Shown here one piece after another: positions 44,912 through 54,700 of a stretch of 64,000 nt of DNA. Made by a program: the position numbers and the translations under genes. Location: the NCBI GenBank assembly GCA_035268885.1, contig DATFKA010000012.1, positions 36,675-100,674 on the forward strand. The letters run 5' to 3'. Under the pieces are notes generated by a model. The model had not been told where the DNA came from. It searched no databases and worked only from the letters and a program-made list of their open reading frames with translations. The number at the start of each line of letters is the position of its first letter. Positions within the stretch are counted from its first letter, which is position 1. The DNA comes from DATFKA01 sp035268885. Its GTDB lineage: Bacteria; Bacteroidota; Bacteroidia; Chitinophagales; Saprospiraceae.

Positions 44912-46336
44912 GTGAAAAAAAACAGCACTATACTGCTCGGGCTGATACTTACGGCCATTATACTGCGCTTTTGTACTTTTTTTATCAGTGTCATCAACCA
45001 CGATGAGTCAACCTATCTGGTACTGGGTAAGACCATTCTACAGGGCTATGATTACTGGGTGGATTACATCGACACCAAACCGCCGGGGATTTTCCTCATT
45101 GTAGCGGCGATACAAGGCCTGTTGGGCGATTCTATTTTTGTTTTTCGTTTGGTTACCGCGGTATGGATCGGGCTAACGGCTTATTTCCTTTACGCCATTC
45201 AGCTTACCTGGAACTATAGCCGGCAAGTAGGCCTGGCCAGCGGAATTAGCTATATTTTAATCACTTCGATGTTCACCTTTTACGGTATTTCGCCAAACAC
45301 AGAGCTCTTTTTCACACTGTTTACGGCGCTAGCCCTGCTCATCATTCTAAGGAATCAGGGCGGATGGCCCTATTTTCTGGCGGGCCTGGCCCTGGGTTTT
45401 GGTTTTATGATCAAATACGTTGTGGCCTTCGATGCCCTGGCCTTTGGACTGCTCATCAGTCTGAGTGCCTTACGGCAAAAAGAAAGCTTTTGGGCCTATT
45501 TAAAAAAAGCTGCGGTTTTATTCCTTGGTTTTCTCCTCCCGATCGTTTCCATTTTTGGGTATTATTATCAGATTGGGCACCTCGATGAGGCCTGGTTTAA
45601 TGGCTTTGTCGTCTCCAGACGTTATCCTAAAACCCTGTCGGTTTGGGAATACCTGACCTACGTGCTGGATTTTTTCTTGCGTTATCTTCCCCTCACCATT
45701 TTCTTTATCTATGGCCTTACGGCAAAAATATTTGCGCGCCATCACCAGCGTTTTGTTCTTCTTTGGAGTATATGTGTGTTGGTAGCTATCTTGTTACCTG
45801 GAAACACCTACGGACACTATTTCATACAGATGATGCTTCCTTTCTGCCTGGGAGCCGGCTGGATATTTGGGGTGCCCATGACTGCACGCCCCGGTTGGCT
45901 GCGACCCATATTTCGACCTAAAGCCGCTTATTCTCTACTCGGATTACTGGTGGCCACGGCGATCACATTCCAGGTCATAGATTATGTACAAAAGCCGGAT
46001 TATATCCGTCAGGCCAGCCGTTATCTGAATGAGCGGCTAGCCCCTGAAGATGAGATCTACCTGGGGAATGCCAAACACATCATCTATCTACTCACCGATA
46101 AACAGCCCCTGCACGCCCACGTGCACCCTTCCCTTTTCTGGCAGGAAAAGCACTACGAAGCCATGAACATTGACATTCCCCGAGAAGTAGCCAAAATCAA
46201 AGCAGCCAAACCCCGCTTCGTCCTTATTCGGGAAGCAGCGCCCGACCAGCGTTTTGGAAACTGGCTGGCAGAAGAATACACCCTAGTCCAAAAATTTGGG
46301 GGTGAAAGAATACTCATCTATGAGCTAAAAGAATAA
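44912..46336 (+). CDS. GT-C fold glycosyltransferase (PMT/ArnT-like)
   Basis: The 474-residue protein starts with GTG. It has about 10-11 TM helices and an ArnT/PMT-like N-terminal loop with the acidic pair in INHDESTYLVLG, followed by YWVDYIDTKPPG. The C-terminal soluble tail (about 380-474) contains NAKHIIYLLTDKQPLH. Such enzymes transfer sugars from polyprenyl-phosphate donors to lipid or protein acceptors on the outer side of the inner membrane. The acceptor is unknown. It ends 3 bp from the opposite-strand cysN. Confidence 0.85.
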   Translation: MKKNSTILLGLILTAIILRFCTFFISVINHDESTYLVLGKTILQGYDYWVDYIDTKPPGIFLIVAAIQGLLGDSIFVFRLVTAVWIGLTAYFLYAIQLTWNYSRQVGLASGISYILITSMFTFYGISPNTELFFTLFTALALLIILRNQGGWPYFLAGLALGFGFMIKYVVAFDALAFGLLISLSALRQKESFWAYLKKAAVLFLGFLLPIVSIFGYYYQIGHLDEAWFNGFVVSRRYPKTLSVWEYLTYVLDFFLRYLPLTIFFIYGLTAKIFARHHQRFVLLWSICVLVAILLPGNTYGHYFIQMMLPFCLGAGWIFGVPMTARPGWLRPIFRPKAAYSLLGLLVATAITFQVIDYVQKPDYIRQASRYLNERLAPEDEIYLGNAKHIIYLLTDKQPLHAHVHPSLFWQEKHYEAMNIDIPREVAKIKAAKPRFVLIREAAPDQRFGNWLAEEYTLVQKFGGERILIYELKE

Positions 46337-46339
46337 GTA

Positions 46340-47596
46340 CTAAATAATCATCCCGGCACCTACCGTTTCGTTCGTTCCCTCATCAATGAAAATCAGGGAG
46401 CCGGTAACCCGATTTTTACGGTAACTATCAAATAATAAAGGTTTGGTCGTACGTAATACGACCCGGGCAATATCATTCACTCCAATCCGATTATCCTCCT
46501 GATCTCGATGCAGCGTATTGATATCGAGTTTGTAGCGAATGTCCTTCACAATACAACGAACATCCTGCGTGGTATGCTTAATGGCGTATTTACCGCGAAG
46601 CTGTAAAGGCTTATCATGAAACCAACAGACCATTACGTCGATATCCTGTCCCATTTCGGGCTGATTATTCTCCCGGGCGATCATATCACCACGGCTCAGG
46701 TCCATATCATCTTCCAGTAATACCGTGACCGCCATGGGTGGATAAGCTTCTTCGATCTCGCCGTCGTAAGTATCAATTTTCTTGATTTTGGTAGTTAGGC
46801 CGGAAGGCAAAAGAATAACCTCGTCTCCTTTCTTCAAAACCCCACCGGCAACCCGGCCCGCGTAACCGCGGTAATCGTGAAAATCATCCGTATTAGGACG
46901 GATCACATACTGTACCGGTAAGCGGGTATCAATAAAATTCTGATCACTGCCAATGTGTACATTTTCCAGATAATAAAGTAGCGTAGAACCTTCGTACCAA
47001 TCCATGCGCTCCGAGCGGTCTACCACATTATCTCCTTTTAGTGCAGAGATGGGAATAAAGTGTACATCTTTTACATCCAGCTTATAGGAGAACTTCTCAA
47101 ATTCTTCTTTGATCTCTTCGTAGCGCTCTTCTGAATAGTCTACCAAATCCATCTTATTGACACAGACCACCAGGTGAGGGATTTGTAATAGAGAAGCAAT
47201 AAAAGCGTGGCGACGCGTTTGCTCCAGTACGCCTTTACGCGCATCAACCAGTACCAGCGCAACGTTGGCCGTGGATGCCCCCGTAACCATGTTTCGGGTA
47301 TACTGAATATGCCCGGGGGTGTCGGCAATGATAAATTTGCGGCGTGGCGTGGCAAAGTAGCGATAAGCCACGTCAATCGTAATGCCCTGCTCCCGTTCTG
47401 ACTTCAGTCCGTCGGTAAGTAAAGCCAGATTGATCCCCTCTTCGCCACGGCGCTCCGTAGTCTGCCGTATGGTTTCTAATTGATCTTCAAAGATGGCTTT
47501 ACTATCGTATAGTAGCCGGCCGATCAGTGTACTCTTACCGTCATCGACACTGCCCGCCGTCGTGAATCGCAATAATTCGCTGTTTTCGTAATCCAT
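46340..47596 (-). CDS. cysN: Sulfate adenylyltransferase subunit 1 (GTPase)
   Basis: The 418-residue EF-Tu-like GTPase shows G1 GSVDDGKST, G3 DTPGHIQYT and G4 VNKMDLVD, followed by two beta-barrel domains. It uses GTP hydrolysis to drive formation of adenosine 5'-phosphosulfate by CysD in the cytoplasm. It is not fused to CysC, which is encoded separately upstream in the same operon. Length is normal for the non-fused form. Confidence 0.96.
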   Translation of the reverse strand: MDYENSELLRFTTAGSVDDGKSTLIGRLLYDSKAIFEDQLETIRQTTERRGEEGINLALLTDGLKSEREQGITIDVAYRYFATPRRKFIIADTPGHIQYTRNMVTGASTANVALVLVDARKGVLEQTRRHAFIASLLQIPHLVVCVNKMDLVDYSEERYEEIKEEFEKFSYKLDVKDVHFIPISALKGDNVVDRSERMDWYEGSTLLYYLENVHIGSDQNFIDTRLPVQYVIRPNTDDFHDYRGYAGRVAGGVLKKGDEVILLPSGLTTKIKKIDTYDGEIEEAYPPMAVTVLLEDDMDLSRGDMIARENNQPEMGQDIDVMVCWFHDKPLQLRGKYAIKHTTQDVRCIVKDIRYKLDINTLHRDQEDNRIGVNDIARVVLRTTKPLLFDSYRKNRVTGSLIFIDEGTNETVGAGMII

Positions 47597-47634
47597 TATT
47601 TATAATTTTGAATCTTTACCCGCCCAAAGCAGAA

Positions 47635-48546
47635 TTAAAAATATCCGTGTTTTTTCCGGTCTTCCATGGCCGTTTCCGAACGCTTATCATCGGCTCTACC
47701 GCCCCGTTCGGTCACCCGGGTTGTGGCAACCTCCTCGATAATACCTTCGATACTATTGGCCTCCGAAGGCCATACTCCGGTACAGGTAACGTCACCAATA
47801 GTACGACAACGCACCATCATTTCCACCACTTCCTCTTCTGGCTTTTTAGGGATAAACTCCGAATCGGCTAAATAAATACCGTCCCGCTGAAAAACGCGAC
47901 GCGGGTGTGCAAAATAAAGGCTGGGCAACTCGACTTTTTCATAAGCCAGGTATTGCCAAACGTCCAACTCCGTCCAGTTACTGATGGGGAATACCCGAAA
48001 GTGCTCTCCTATGTTCTTACGTCCGTTAAACAGGTTCCACAACTCAGGACGTTGATTCTTGGGATCCCACTGCCCAAATTCATCGCGGTGGGAAAAGAAG
48101 CGCTCCTTCGCACGGGCTTTTTCCTCATCGCGACGGGCACCGCCCATCGCTGCATCAAACTTGCCTTTTTCGAGTTCGTCCAGCAAAACTGCCGTTTGCA
48201 AGCCATTGCGACTGGCATTTATACCTTTCTCTTCGGAGACCATCCCGTTCTGAATGGCTTCTTCTACCGAACCAACGATCAGGCGGGCACCAATGCGCTT
48301 CACCAGAGCGTCGCGATAGGCAATCGTCTCGTCAAAATTATGCCCCGTATCAATGTGTAATAAGGGAAAGGGAATTCTGGCCGGGTGAAAGGCTTTGACC
48401 GCTAAATGGGTCATCAGGATAGAGTCCTTCCCTCCGGAAAACATTAAAACAGGATTCTCAAATTGAGCAGCCACCTCGCGCAGTACGAAAATAGATTCCG
48501 CCTCCAGCTCTTTCAGGTGGTTAAGATTATAATTGAATTTTTCCAT
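47635..48546 (-). CDS. cysD: Sulfate adenylyltransferase subunit 2
   Basis: The 303-residue protein is a PP-loop ATP sulfurylase: FSGGKDSILMTHLA (residues ~35-48), LHIDTGHNFDETI, GGARRDEEKARAKE and the C-terminal ERGGRADDKRSETAMEDRKKHGYF split over the conserved end. It makes APS from ATP and sulfate with CysN, encoded 38 bp downstream. It follows cysC by 5 bp. Confidence 0.97.
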   Translation of the reverse strand: MEKFNYNLNHLKELEAESIFVLREVAAQFENPVLMFSGGKDSILMTHLAVKAFHPARIPFPLLHIDTGHNFDETIAYRDALVKRIGARLIVGSVEEAIQNGMVSEEKGINASRNGLQTAVLLDELEKGKFDAAMGGARRDEEKARAKERFFSHRDEFGQWDPKNQRPELWNLFNGRKNIGEHFRVFPISNWTELDVWQYLAYEKVELPSLYFAHPRRVFQRDGIYLADSEFIPKKPEEEVVEMMVRCRTIGDVTCTGVWPSEANSIEGIIEEVATTRVTERGGRADDKRSETAMEDRKKHGYF

Positions 48547-48551
48547 AAAAC

Positions 48552-49148
48552 TTAAATACGAATTAATGGTCGGACAAAGGTAAGAATTTGTTCGCTGGCT
48601 TCGGTAATACTGAGCTCATCCGTTTTAATTTCCAGCGCAGGATGCTCCGGAGCTTCGTAGGGTGCATCAATGCCCGTAAAGCCTTTAATCTCTCCCCTGC
48701 GTGCTTTCTCATACAAGCCCTTTACATCTCTGGCTTCGCAAACCTCGAGGGGCGCATTGATATACACTTCGACAAAATCTTCGGCTCCAATGATGTCGCG
48801 GGCCATGGCTCGCATTGCTCTGGTAGGGGAAATAAAGGAATTGATACAGATAATTCCCGAATCCAGATATAGTCTGGCTACTTCCGCAATCCGCCGGATA
48901 TTCTCCCGGCGATCTTCGGCACTAAAACCTAAATTGTTATTGATCCCCGAACGAATATTATCACCATCCAGCACCTGTGGAAAGAAGCCCTCCTCAAATA
49001 ACTGCCGCTCTAAATGACGGGCAATTGTACTTTTACCAGATCCCGAAAGACCGGTAAGCCAAAGTACTTTGCTGCACTGCGAGAGGCGCTTTTCGCGATC
49101 CGGACGCTGTAGTAACTGATCGAAAATTGGATGAATATTTTCTGCCAA
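48552..49148 (-). CDS. cysC: Adenylylsulfate kinase
   Basis: The 198-residue kinase has Walker A GLSGSGKST (about 32-40), the DGDNIR switch, and the conserved SFISPTRAMR and FVEVYINAPLEVCEARDVKGLY regions. It phosphorylates APS to PAPS. Together with CysD and CysN it forms a complete PAPS-making operon. No PAPS/APS reductase or sulfotransferase gene is in the window, so the fate of PAPS is open. Confidence 0.97.
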   Translation of the reverse strand: MAENIHPIFDQLLQRPDREKRLSQCSKVLWLTGLSGSGKSTIARHLERQLFEEGFFPQVLDGDNIRSGINNNLGFSAEDRRENIRRIAEVARLYLDSGIICINSFISPTRAMRAMARDIIGAEDFVEVYINAPLEVCEARDVKGLYEKARRGEIKGFTGIDAPYEAPEHPALEIKTDELSITEASEQILTFVRPLIRI

Positions 49149-49168
49149 CGTTTTTTGATTTTACTGAA

Positions 49169-49423
49169 TTATTGATCTTTCTTTTCTTTCGTTAACTCTT
49201 GGAAAGTCCCGCGTGGAACCGCCTGCCAGGCACGTTCGTGAAAATAATAAATCACTAATTTAATGACGAGCTCTAATCCAGCTACTAAACTAGACTTTTG
49301 TAGCGCATCTTCACAACCTGAACCCGAAAAAATAGTATAGGCCAAGGTAAAGGTGGTACCGGTAGCAATTAAACGCCAGGTGATGGCTTTAAGTATGCTC
49401 CTTGTTTTTGATTCTTTTTCCAT
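49169..49423 (-). CDS. DUF2061 membrane protein
   Basis: The 84-residue protein has the DUF2061 pattern: RSILKAITWRLIATGTTF, a central hydrophobic stretch and VIKLVIYYFHERAW. One or two TM helices are predicted. DUF2061 proteins are often encoded beside sulfate activation genes; the role is not established. It is the first gene of the operon, 20 bp before cysC, behind a promoter at 49478-49508. Confidence 0.9.
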   Translation of the reverse strand: MEKESKTRSILKAITWRLIATGTTFTLAYTIFSGSGCEDALQKSSLVAGLELVIKLVIYYFHERAWQAVPRGTFQELTKEKKDQ

Positions 49424-49477
49424 AATTTTTTCTAAAACCCTATTATTCCCATAGGGATTAAATACTTAAATACAGGG

Positions 49478-49508
49478 CAAAGATATTGTAATGCCCCATT
49501 TAACAAAA
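49478..49508 (-). promoter_or_regulatory. Promoter for the sulfate activation operon
   Basis: On the minus strand TTTTG (49508-49504), an 18-base spacer and TATCTTTG (49485-49478) match the Bacteroidetes promoter. The leader of about 45 bases holds a CCCTAT/ATAGGG hairpin and a 6-codon ORF that may be chance. Confidence 0.75.
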
Positions 49509-49527
49509 GATTCGCCCCGTTTTTTGC

Positions 49528-49566
49528 AAAAAAAAGAGCGCCTCCATTGCTGGAAAGCGCTCTTCA
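49528..49566 (-). terminator. Terminator of the di-heme peroxidase gene
   Basis: On the minus strand AAGAGCGC pairs with GCGCTCTT and a T-run follows. A second hairpin without a T-run (AGCGAGGT / ACCTCGCT, 49589-49616) lies between it and the gene. Confidence 0.75.
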
Positions 49567-49661
49567 TTGCTAGTAGTTTCATAGTGTGAGCGAGGTAAGA
49601 TGGCTTGCACCTCGCTACTTAGACATGTTAATGGAATGAAAAATCTTTGATAATGGCCGGA

Positions 49662-50996
49662 CTATTGACAGCCTAGGTCTTCTTTTGATTGTGAATCGTT
49701 ATTGGGAAAACAGTTACCAGACAAGACCTCCTGGGGCACGTATCGATCTAATGCCGGATCGCGGAGGCTTTCTTCTAAAAAGACCACTAATTCTTCGATC
49801 TCCTGATCACTTAAGCCCAGGGGATGTAAATGGGGAGCAATATTTTCTGCTGGCACCCGGTCATTTTCCGGCGCTCCAACGTTAAAGTATTCTACAACTT
49901 CCCGCAGACTACGCTTACTGCTACCGTGAAAATAGAAAGGAGAATCGCTCATATTATAGATACCCGGCACTTTAAAAGCAAATAGATCTTCTGCTTTTTT
50001 TGTAAAGCCACCGCGACCAAAATTTCGCAGATCATTTTCATCGGTATCGAAGGCCTCTCCGGTTTCGTAGAGATCCTTTACACCAAGTGCATAAAATGCA
50101 TTGGCATTAAGCGCAGGGCCCTGGTGGCAACGGTAGCAACCCGCCTTGCCAAAAAAGAGTAAGGCGCCTTCTTTTTCTATAGCGGTCAAAGCTTCGTAAT
50201 TACCCTTTAACCACTGCTGAAAAGGAGCTTCCGTGGTCAGGAGGGTACGCAGGTAGGCAGAAATCGCAAAACTAGCCGCTTTCAAACCGTAGCGCTCTTC
50301 CGTCGGCCAGGAGGAAAAGGCCTGATCAAAATAAGAACGATATCCTAAGTCATCTAAAACATAATCGTCAATGGTCATCCGGTGAATCTTCAGGCCTTCG
50401 ATATTTTGGGCCTCCAGACCGTCCAAACCCAAATGATTCACTTCCGTGGCTTCATCCTCTATACCCCAGAGATCCTCCGTGCCCTCATTGACGCCATAGG
50501 CGCCAAACTTTCCGGTCCAGGAGGTATTACTCACGTAGGCTACATTTAGCAGACTCAAAGGGCGGGCCCCCTGTACATCCATTTCCGCCGGCGTATAATA
50601 AGCAAATCGATCACGCCCTTCACCGACGGCACCAAAGCCCAGTCCTCCGTCCGCAATCCCCTGCACTCTGCCCGGCATGAAGCCAGCCGCCGGTACGTGG
50701 CAGGTGGAGCAGGAAAAGGTACCCTCCCCCACTTTGTATTTTGCCTTTCTGGCCAGACCCGTTTCGTAGAACAACAACTTGCCCAGTTCTACCTTTTCTT
50801 TGGTCAGTGGGTTTTGCCGGCCAGCCGGAATACCAGTCAGATTATCGGCCTGAGGGAGCTGAAAATAAGACAGGTCACCCTCCGGAGACAAACGATTTAA
50901 GGTCTTCTCCAACCTGGCATCCAGTGGATGAGCCAACTCATCTTTGGTACAGGACAATGTCCCCAGTACAAGTAAGAATAGTATCGCTTGTTTCAT
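49662..50996 (-). CDS. Di-heme cytochrome c peroxidase family lipoprotein
   Basis: The 444-residue protein has a lipobox (LGTLSC) and two c-type heme sites: CSTCH (about residue 95) and CYRCH (about 285). The surrounding segments are typical of the MauG/CcpA family (LGKLLFYETGLAR; GEGTFSCSTCHVPAAGFM; GKAGCYRCHQGPALNANAFYALGV). It reduces hydrogen peroxide or oxidises a protein substrate in the periplasm. The start at 50996 is set by the lipoprotein signal. It is monocistronic. Confidence 0.9.
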   Translation of the reverse strand: MKQAILFLLVLGTLSCTKDELAHPLDARLEKTLNRLSPEGDLSYFQLPQADNLTGIPAGRQNPLTKEKVELGKLLFYETGLARKAKYKVGEGTFSCSTCHVPAAGFMPGRVQGIADGGLGFGAVGEGRDRFAYYTPAEMDVQGARPLSLLNVAYVSNTSWTGKFGAYGVNEGTEDLWGIEDEATEVNHLGLDGLEAQNIEGLKIHRMTIDDYVLDDLGYRSYFDQAFSSWPTEERYGLKAASFAISAYLRTLLTTEAPFQQWLKGNYEALTAIEKEGALLFFGKAGCYRCHQGPALNANAFYALGVKDLYETGEAFDTDENDLRNFGRGGFTKKAEDLFAFKVPGIYNMSDSPFYFHGSSKRSLREVVEYFNVGAPENDRVPAENIAPHLHPLGLSDQEIEELVVFLEESLRDPALDRYVPQEVLSGNCFPNNDSQSKEDLGCQ

Positions 50997-51264
50997 GAGA
51001 TTATTATAATTAAAAGGTCGATTCGACCCTTGGAGATACAAGTCCAAGAGTTCATTCTTTGATCATTAGCAAACTGAAGAATCTTTGGTAGGTAGTTTTT
51101 AAATCGCCCCGAGATAAGCCTTTGTTACTCCATTTTACGGCCCAATCTTCCGCTTGTTGCAAAACAACCTGTATTTTTTAGTAAAGCACCCCGAAGGCAT
51201 CAAACATTCGCCATCATCACACGTAGTAAAGAAGATCAATTAGAAATTATATAAACAAATTAAT
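50997..51264. other. Intergenic region, no gene
   Basis: 268 bp between divergent genes (peroxidase and OsmC). It holds a small hairpin GTTG-CAAAA-CAAC near 51160 and no exact TAnnTTTG box. No ORF is supported. Confidence 0.5.
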
Positions 51265-51699
51265 ATGAAACGGAAAGCAAGTGCAATTTGGAAAGGGAAA
51301 GGTCAGGATGGAAAAGGACAGCTCCATTCGACCAGTGGCGTATTGGAAGAGACACCGTACAGCTTTCAGACCAGATTTAAGAATGAAGACGGAAAAAAAG
51401 GTACAAATCCAGAGGAGTTGATCGCAGCGGCGCATTCCGGCTGTTACGCGATGGCCTTGAGTTTTGCGCTGGCAGAATCCGGCTTTGAAACGAAATCGGT
51501 AAACGTTGATGCTATTGTCCACCTGGAATCAGTAGATGATGGATTCGCCATCACCTCCATCGATTTAAAACTGGATGCAGAAGTGCCGGAAATAGAAGAA
51601 AAGCAGTTCAGAGAGATTGCCCAGGCAGCCAAAAATAATTGCCCGGTCTCCAAGGCGCTTAAAGCTGTACCGATATCCCTCGATATTACTTTCGGGTAA
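51265..51699 (+). CDS. OsmC family peroxiredoxin
   Basis: The 144-residue protein is an OsmC/Ohr-type peroxidase: KRKASAIWKGKGQDGKG at the start, TNPEELIAAAHSGCYAMALSFALAE with the peroxidatic cysteine, and AKNNCPVSKALKAVP with the resolving cysteine. It reduces organic hydroperoxides in the cytoplasm. It is independent of the OsmC domain fused to a hydrolase at 21893. Confidence 0.94.
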   Translation: MKRKASAIWKGKGQDGKGQLHSTSGVLEETPYSFQTRFKNEDGKKGTNPEELIAAAHSGCYAMALSFALAESGFETKSVNVDAIVHLESVDDGFAITSIDLKLDAEVPEIEEKQFREIAQAAKNNCPVSKALKAVPISLDITFG

Positions 51700-51712
51700 A
51701 GCCGGATATTTG

Positions 51713-51720
51713 TAACTTTG
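51713..51720 (+). promoter_or_regulatory. -7 promoter box for metH
   Basis: TAACTTTG matches TAnnTTTG and lies 48 bases before the metH ATG. The leader forms an AACCAG/CTGGTT hairpin. No known SAM or cobalamin riboswitch is recognisable. Confidence 0.55.
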
Positions 51721-51768
51721 TGCTCAACCAGGACAAGCAATTTCTGGTTTCTTCTAAAAAAGAATTGA

Positions 51769-54700
51769 ATGAAGAAAGATATACGAGCACTGCTAAAGGA
51801 ACGCATCCTGGTCATCGACGGAGCTATGGGTACCATGATCCAACAATATAAATTGACGGAGGCAGACTACCGAGGTGAGCAATTTGCTAATTTCCATAAA
51901 GAGATTAAAGGGAATAATGAATTATTATCCCTGACTCAGCCCAAGATCATTAAAGCCATTCACAAGGCCTACCTGGATGCGGGTGCTGATATTATTGAGA
52001 CCAATACTTTTTCAGCCAATCGCATTTCCCAGGCAGACTATGATTTGCAAGAGCAGGCTTACGATCTCAGTCTGGCTTCCGCCAAAATTGCCGCCCAGGT
52101 GGTGGCAGAATACACCCAGCAAAATCCGGAAAAGCCGCGTTACGCAGCCGGTGCCTTTGGACCTACTACCCGCTCGGCCTCTATTTCTCCCAACGTTAAT
52201 GATCCCGGTGCGCGCAATGTCACCTTCGACGACTTACGAGAAGCTTATTATGAGCAAGCGCGTGGTATGTTGGATGGTGGTGTTGATATTTTTTTGGTGG
52301 AAACCATCTTCGACACCCTAAATGCCAAAGCAGCACTATACGCCATTGATCAGCTCTTTGAAGAACGCGGAGTTGAATTACCCATCATGATTTCCGGGAC
52401 CATCACCGATGCCAGTGGACGTACCCTATCGGGTCAAACGGCGGAGGCTTTTTTGGTTTCCATGTCGCATATGCCCCTGCTGAGTATTGGCCTGAACTGT
52501 GCTTTAGGCGCCGAAGAAATGCGCCCCTACCTGAAAACCCTTGCCGAAAACGCCGACTGCTACGTCTCTGCCTATCCCAATGCCGGCCTACCCAATGAGT
52601 TTGGCGAATACGATCAGACCCCGGAAGAAATGCGGGAATATATCCGCGATTTTGCCAAAAGCGGCTTCGTCAATATGATTGGCGGTTGCTGTGGTACGAC
52701 CCCCGAACACATTCAACTTATGGCGGAGGCCGTACAGGGCCTTACCCCCCGCGAAATTCCGGAAATTGACCAATATACCCGGCTCAGTGGCATGGAGGCA
52801 CTGGTCATCCGACCCGATACCAACTTTATCAACGTCGGCGAACGCACCAATGTGACCGGCTCTCGAAAATTTGCCCGCCTGATCAGAAACGACGATTATG
52901 CCGAAGCCCTATCCGTTGCGCAGCAGCAGGTCGAAGGCGGCGCGCAAATTATCGACGTCAATATGGACGAAGGTTTACTGGACTCTAAGCAAGCCATGGT
53001 CACCTTCCTGAACCTGATGATGGCCGAACCCGATATTGCCAAGCTCCCCATCATGATCGATTCTTCTAAATTTGAAGTCATTGAAGCCGGTCTGAAATGC
53101 GTGCAGGGTAAATCCGTGGTGAATTCCATTTCCTTAAAAGAGGGAGAAGACGCCTTTCTGGAACAGGCCCGTATCTGTCGGCGCTACGGAGCTGCCGTAA
53201 TCGTTATGGCCTTCGACGAGCAGGGCCAGGCAGACACCACAGAGCGCAAAGTCACCATCTGTAAGCGTGCCTACGATCTGCTTACGCAAAAAGTCCGCTT
53301 TAAACCACAGGATATCATCTTCGATCCCAATATTTTTGCCGTGGCTACCGGAATCGAAGAACACAATGAATACGCCATCAATTTTATCGAAGCAACCCGA
53401 CAAATTAAAGAGCAATGCCCGGGGGCCAAGATCAGTGGTGGAGTGAGTAATATCTCTTTTTCTTTCCGGGGCAACAATGTGGTACGCGAAGCTATGCACG
53501 CTGCCTTCCTCTACCACGCCGTTAAGGCCGGGATGGATATGGGCATCGTTAATGCGGGGATGATCGAAGTCTACGAAGAAATACCTAAAGATCTAATGAA
53601 AAGGGTGGAAGATGTACTCTTCAATCGTCGCGAAGATGCCACCGAGCGCCTGACCGATTACGCCGAACGGGTAAAAGGAGATGGTGGCCGGGTCCGTAAA
53701 AAAGACCTGAGTTGGCGCGAAAACCCACTCAACGAACGCATTGCCCACGCACTGGTACGTGGTATTACGGACTTCATTGTAGAAGATGCCGAAGAAGCCA
53801 GACAGCAGGTAGATCGTCCGCTACAGGTCATCGAAGGCCCCTTGATGGATGGGATGAATATAGTGGGAGACCTCTTCGGACAGGGAAAGATGTTTCTGCC
53901 TCAGGTCGTGAAAAGCGCCCGGGTCATGAAAAAAGCGGTAGCTTACCTAACCCCTTACATCGAAGCAGAAAAAGCCAAAGGAGGCGGACAGGCCAAAGGA
54001 AGAATTTTAATGGCTACCGTTAAAGGGGATGTACACGATATCGGGAAAAACATCGTAGGGGTCGTTCTGGGCTGTAATAATTTTGAAGTCATTGACATGG
54101 GTGTCATGGTGCCTTATGATAAAATCCTAAAAAAAGCCAAAGAAGAAAACGTAGACATTATCGGCTTGAGCGGACTGATCACCCCTTCGCTGGACGAGAT
54201 GGTCACCGTAGCCAAAGAAATGCAGCGTCAGGGCTTCACGACCCCACTACTCATTGGAGGGGCTACTACCTCCAAAACGCATACCGCCGTGAAGATCGAG
54301 CCCCAGTATGAAGGTCCCGTTGTGCACGTATTGGATGCTTCCAAAGCCGTAGGCGTTGCTTCCAATTTGCTCTCCAGTGAGGAGGGTACGCGTTCTAATT
54401 TCATCCTCGACAACAAAACGGAGCTGGAAAGGGTCCGTAAAATGCGAGGCAACCGCCAACGCACCAAGAAATACATTAGCCTGGAGCAGGCCAGAAATAA
54501 CCCCGTTGATATCGACTGGACCACATCCGACTTACCCAAACCCGTAAAAACGGGTATCCAAGTATTCGAAGACTACAGCCTGGAAGAGCTGTCTAATTAC
54601 ATTGACTGGACGCCTTTCTTTACCAGCTGGCAGCTAGCGGGCAAGTTTCCCGCTATTCTGGAAGATGAGGTGGTTGGTACCGAAGCTCAAAAACTGTACA

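Noticed and set aside
49424..49477. A 6-codon leader ORF before the sulfate operon
   Set aside because: It has no cysteine or methionine run and is short enough to be chance.
51721..51768. A SAM or cobalamin riboswitch before metH
   Set aside because: The leader is about 45 bases, has one small hairpin and none of the conserved riboswitch boxes.
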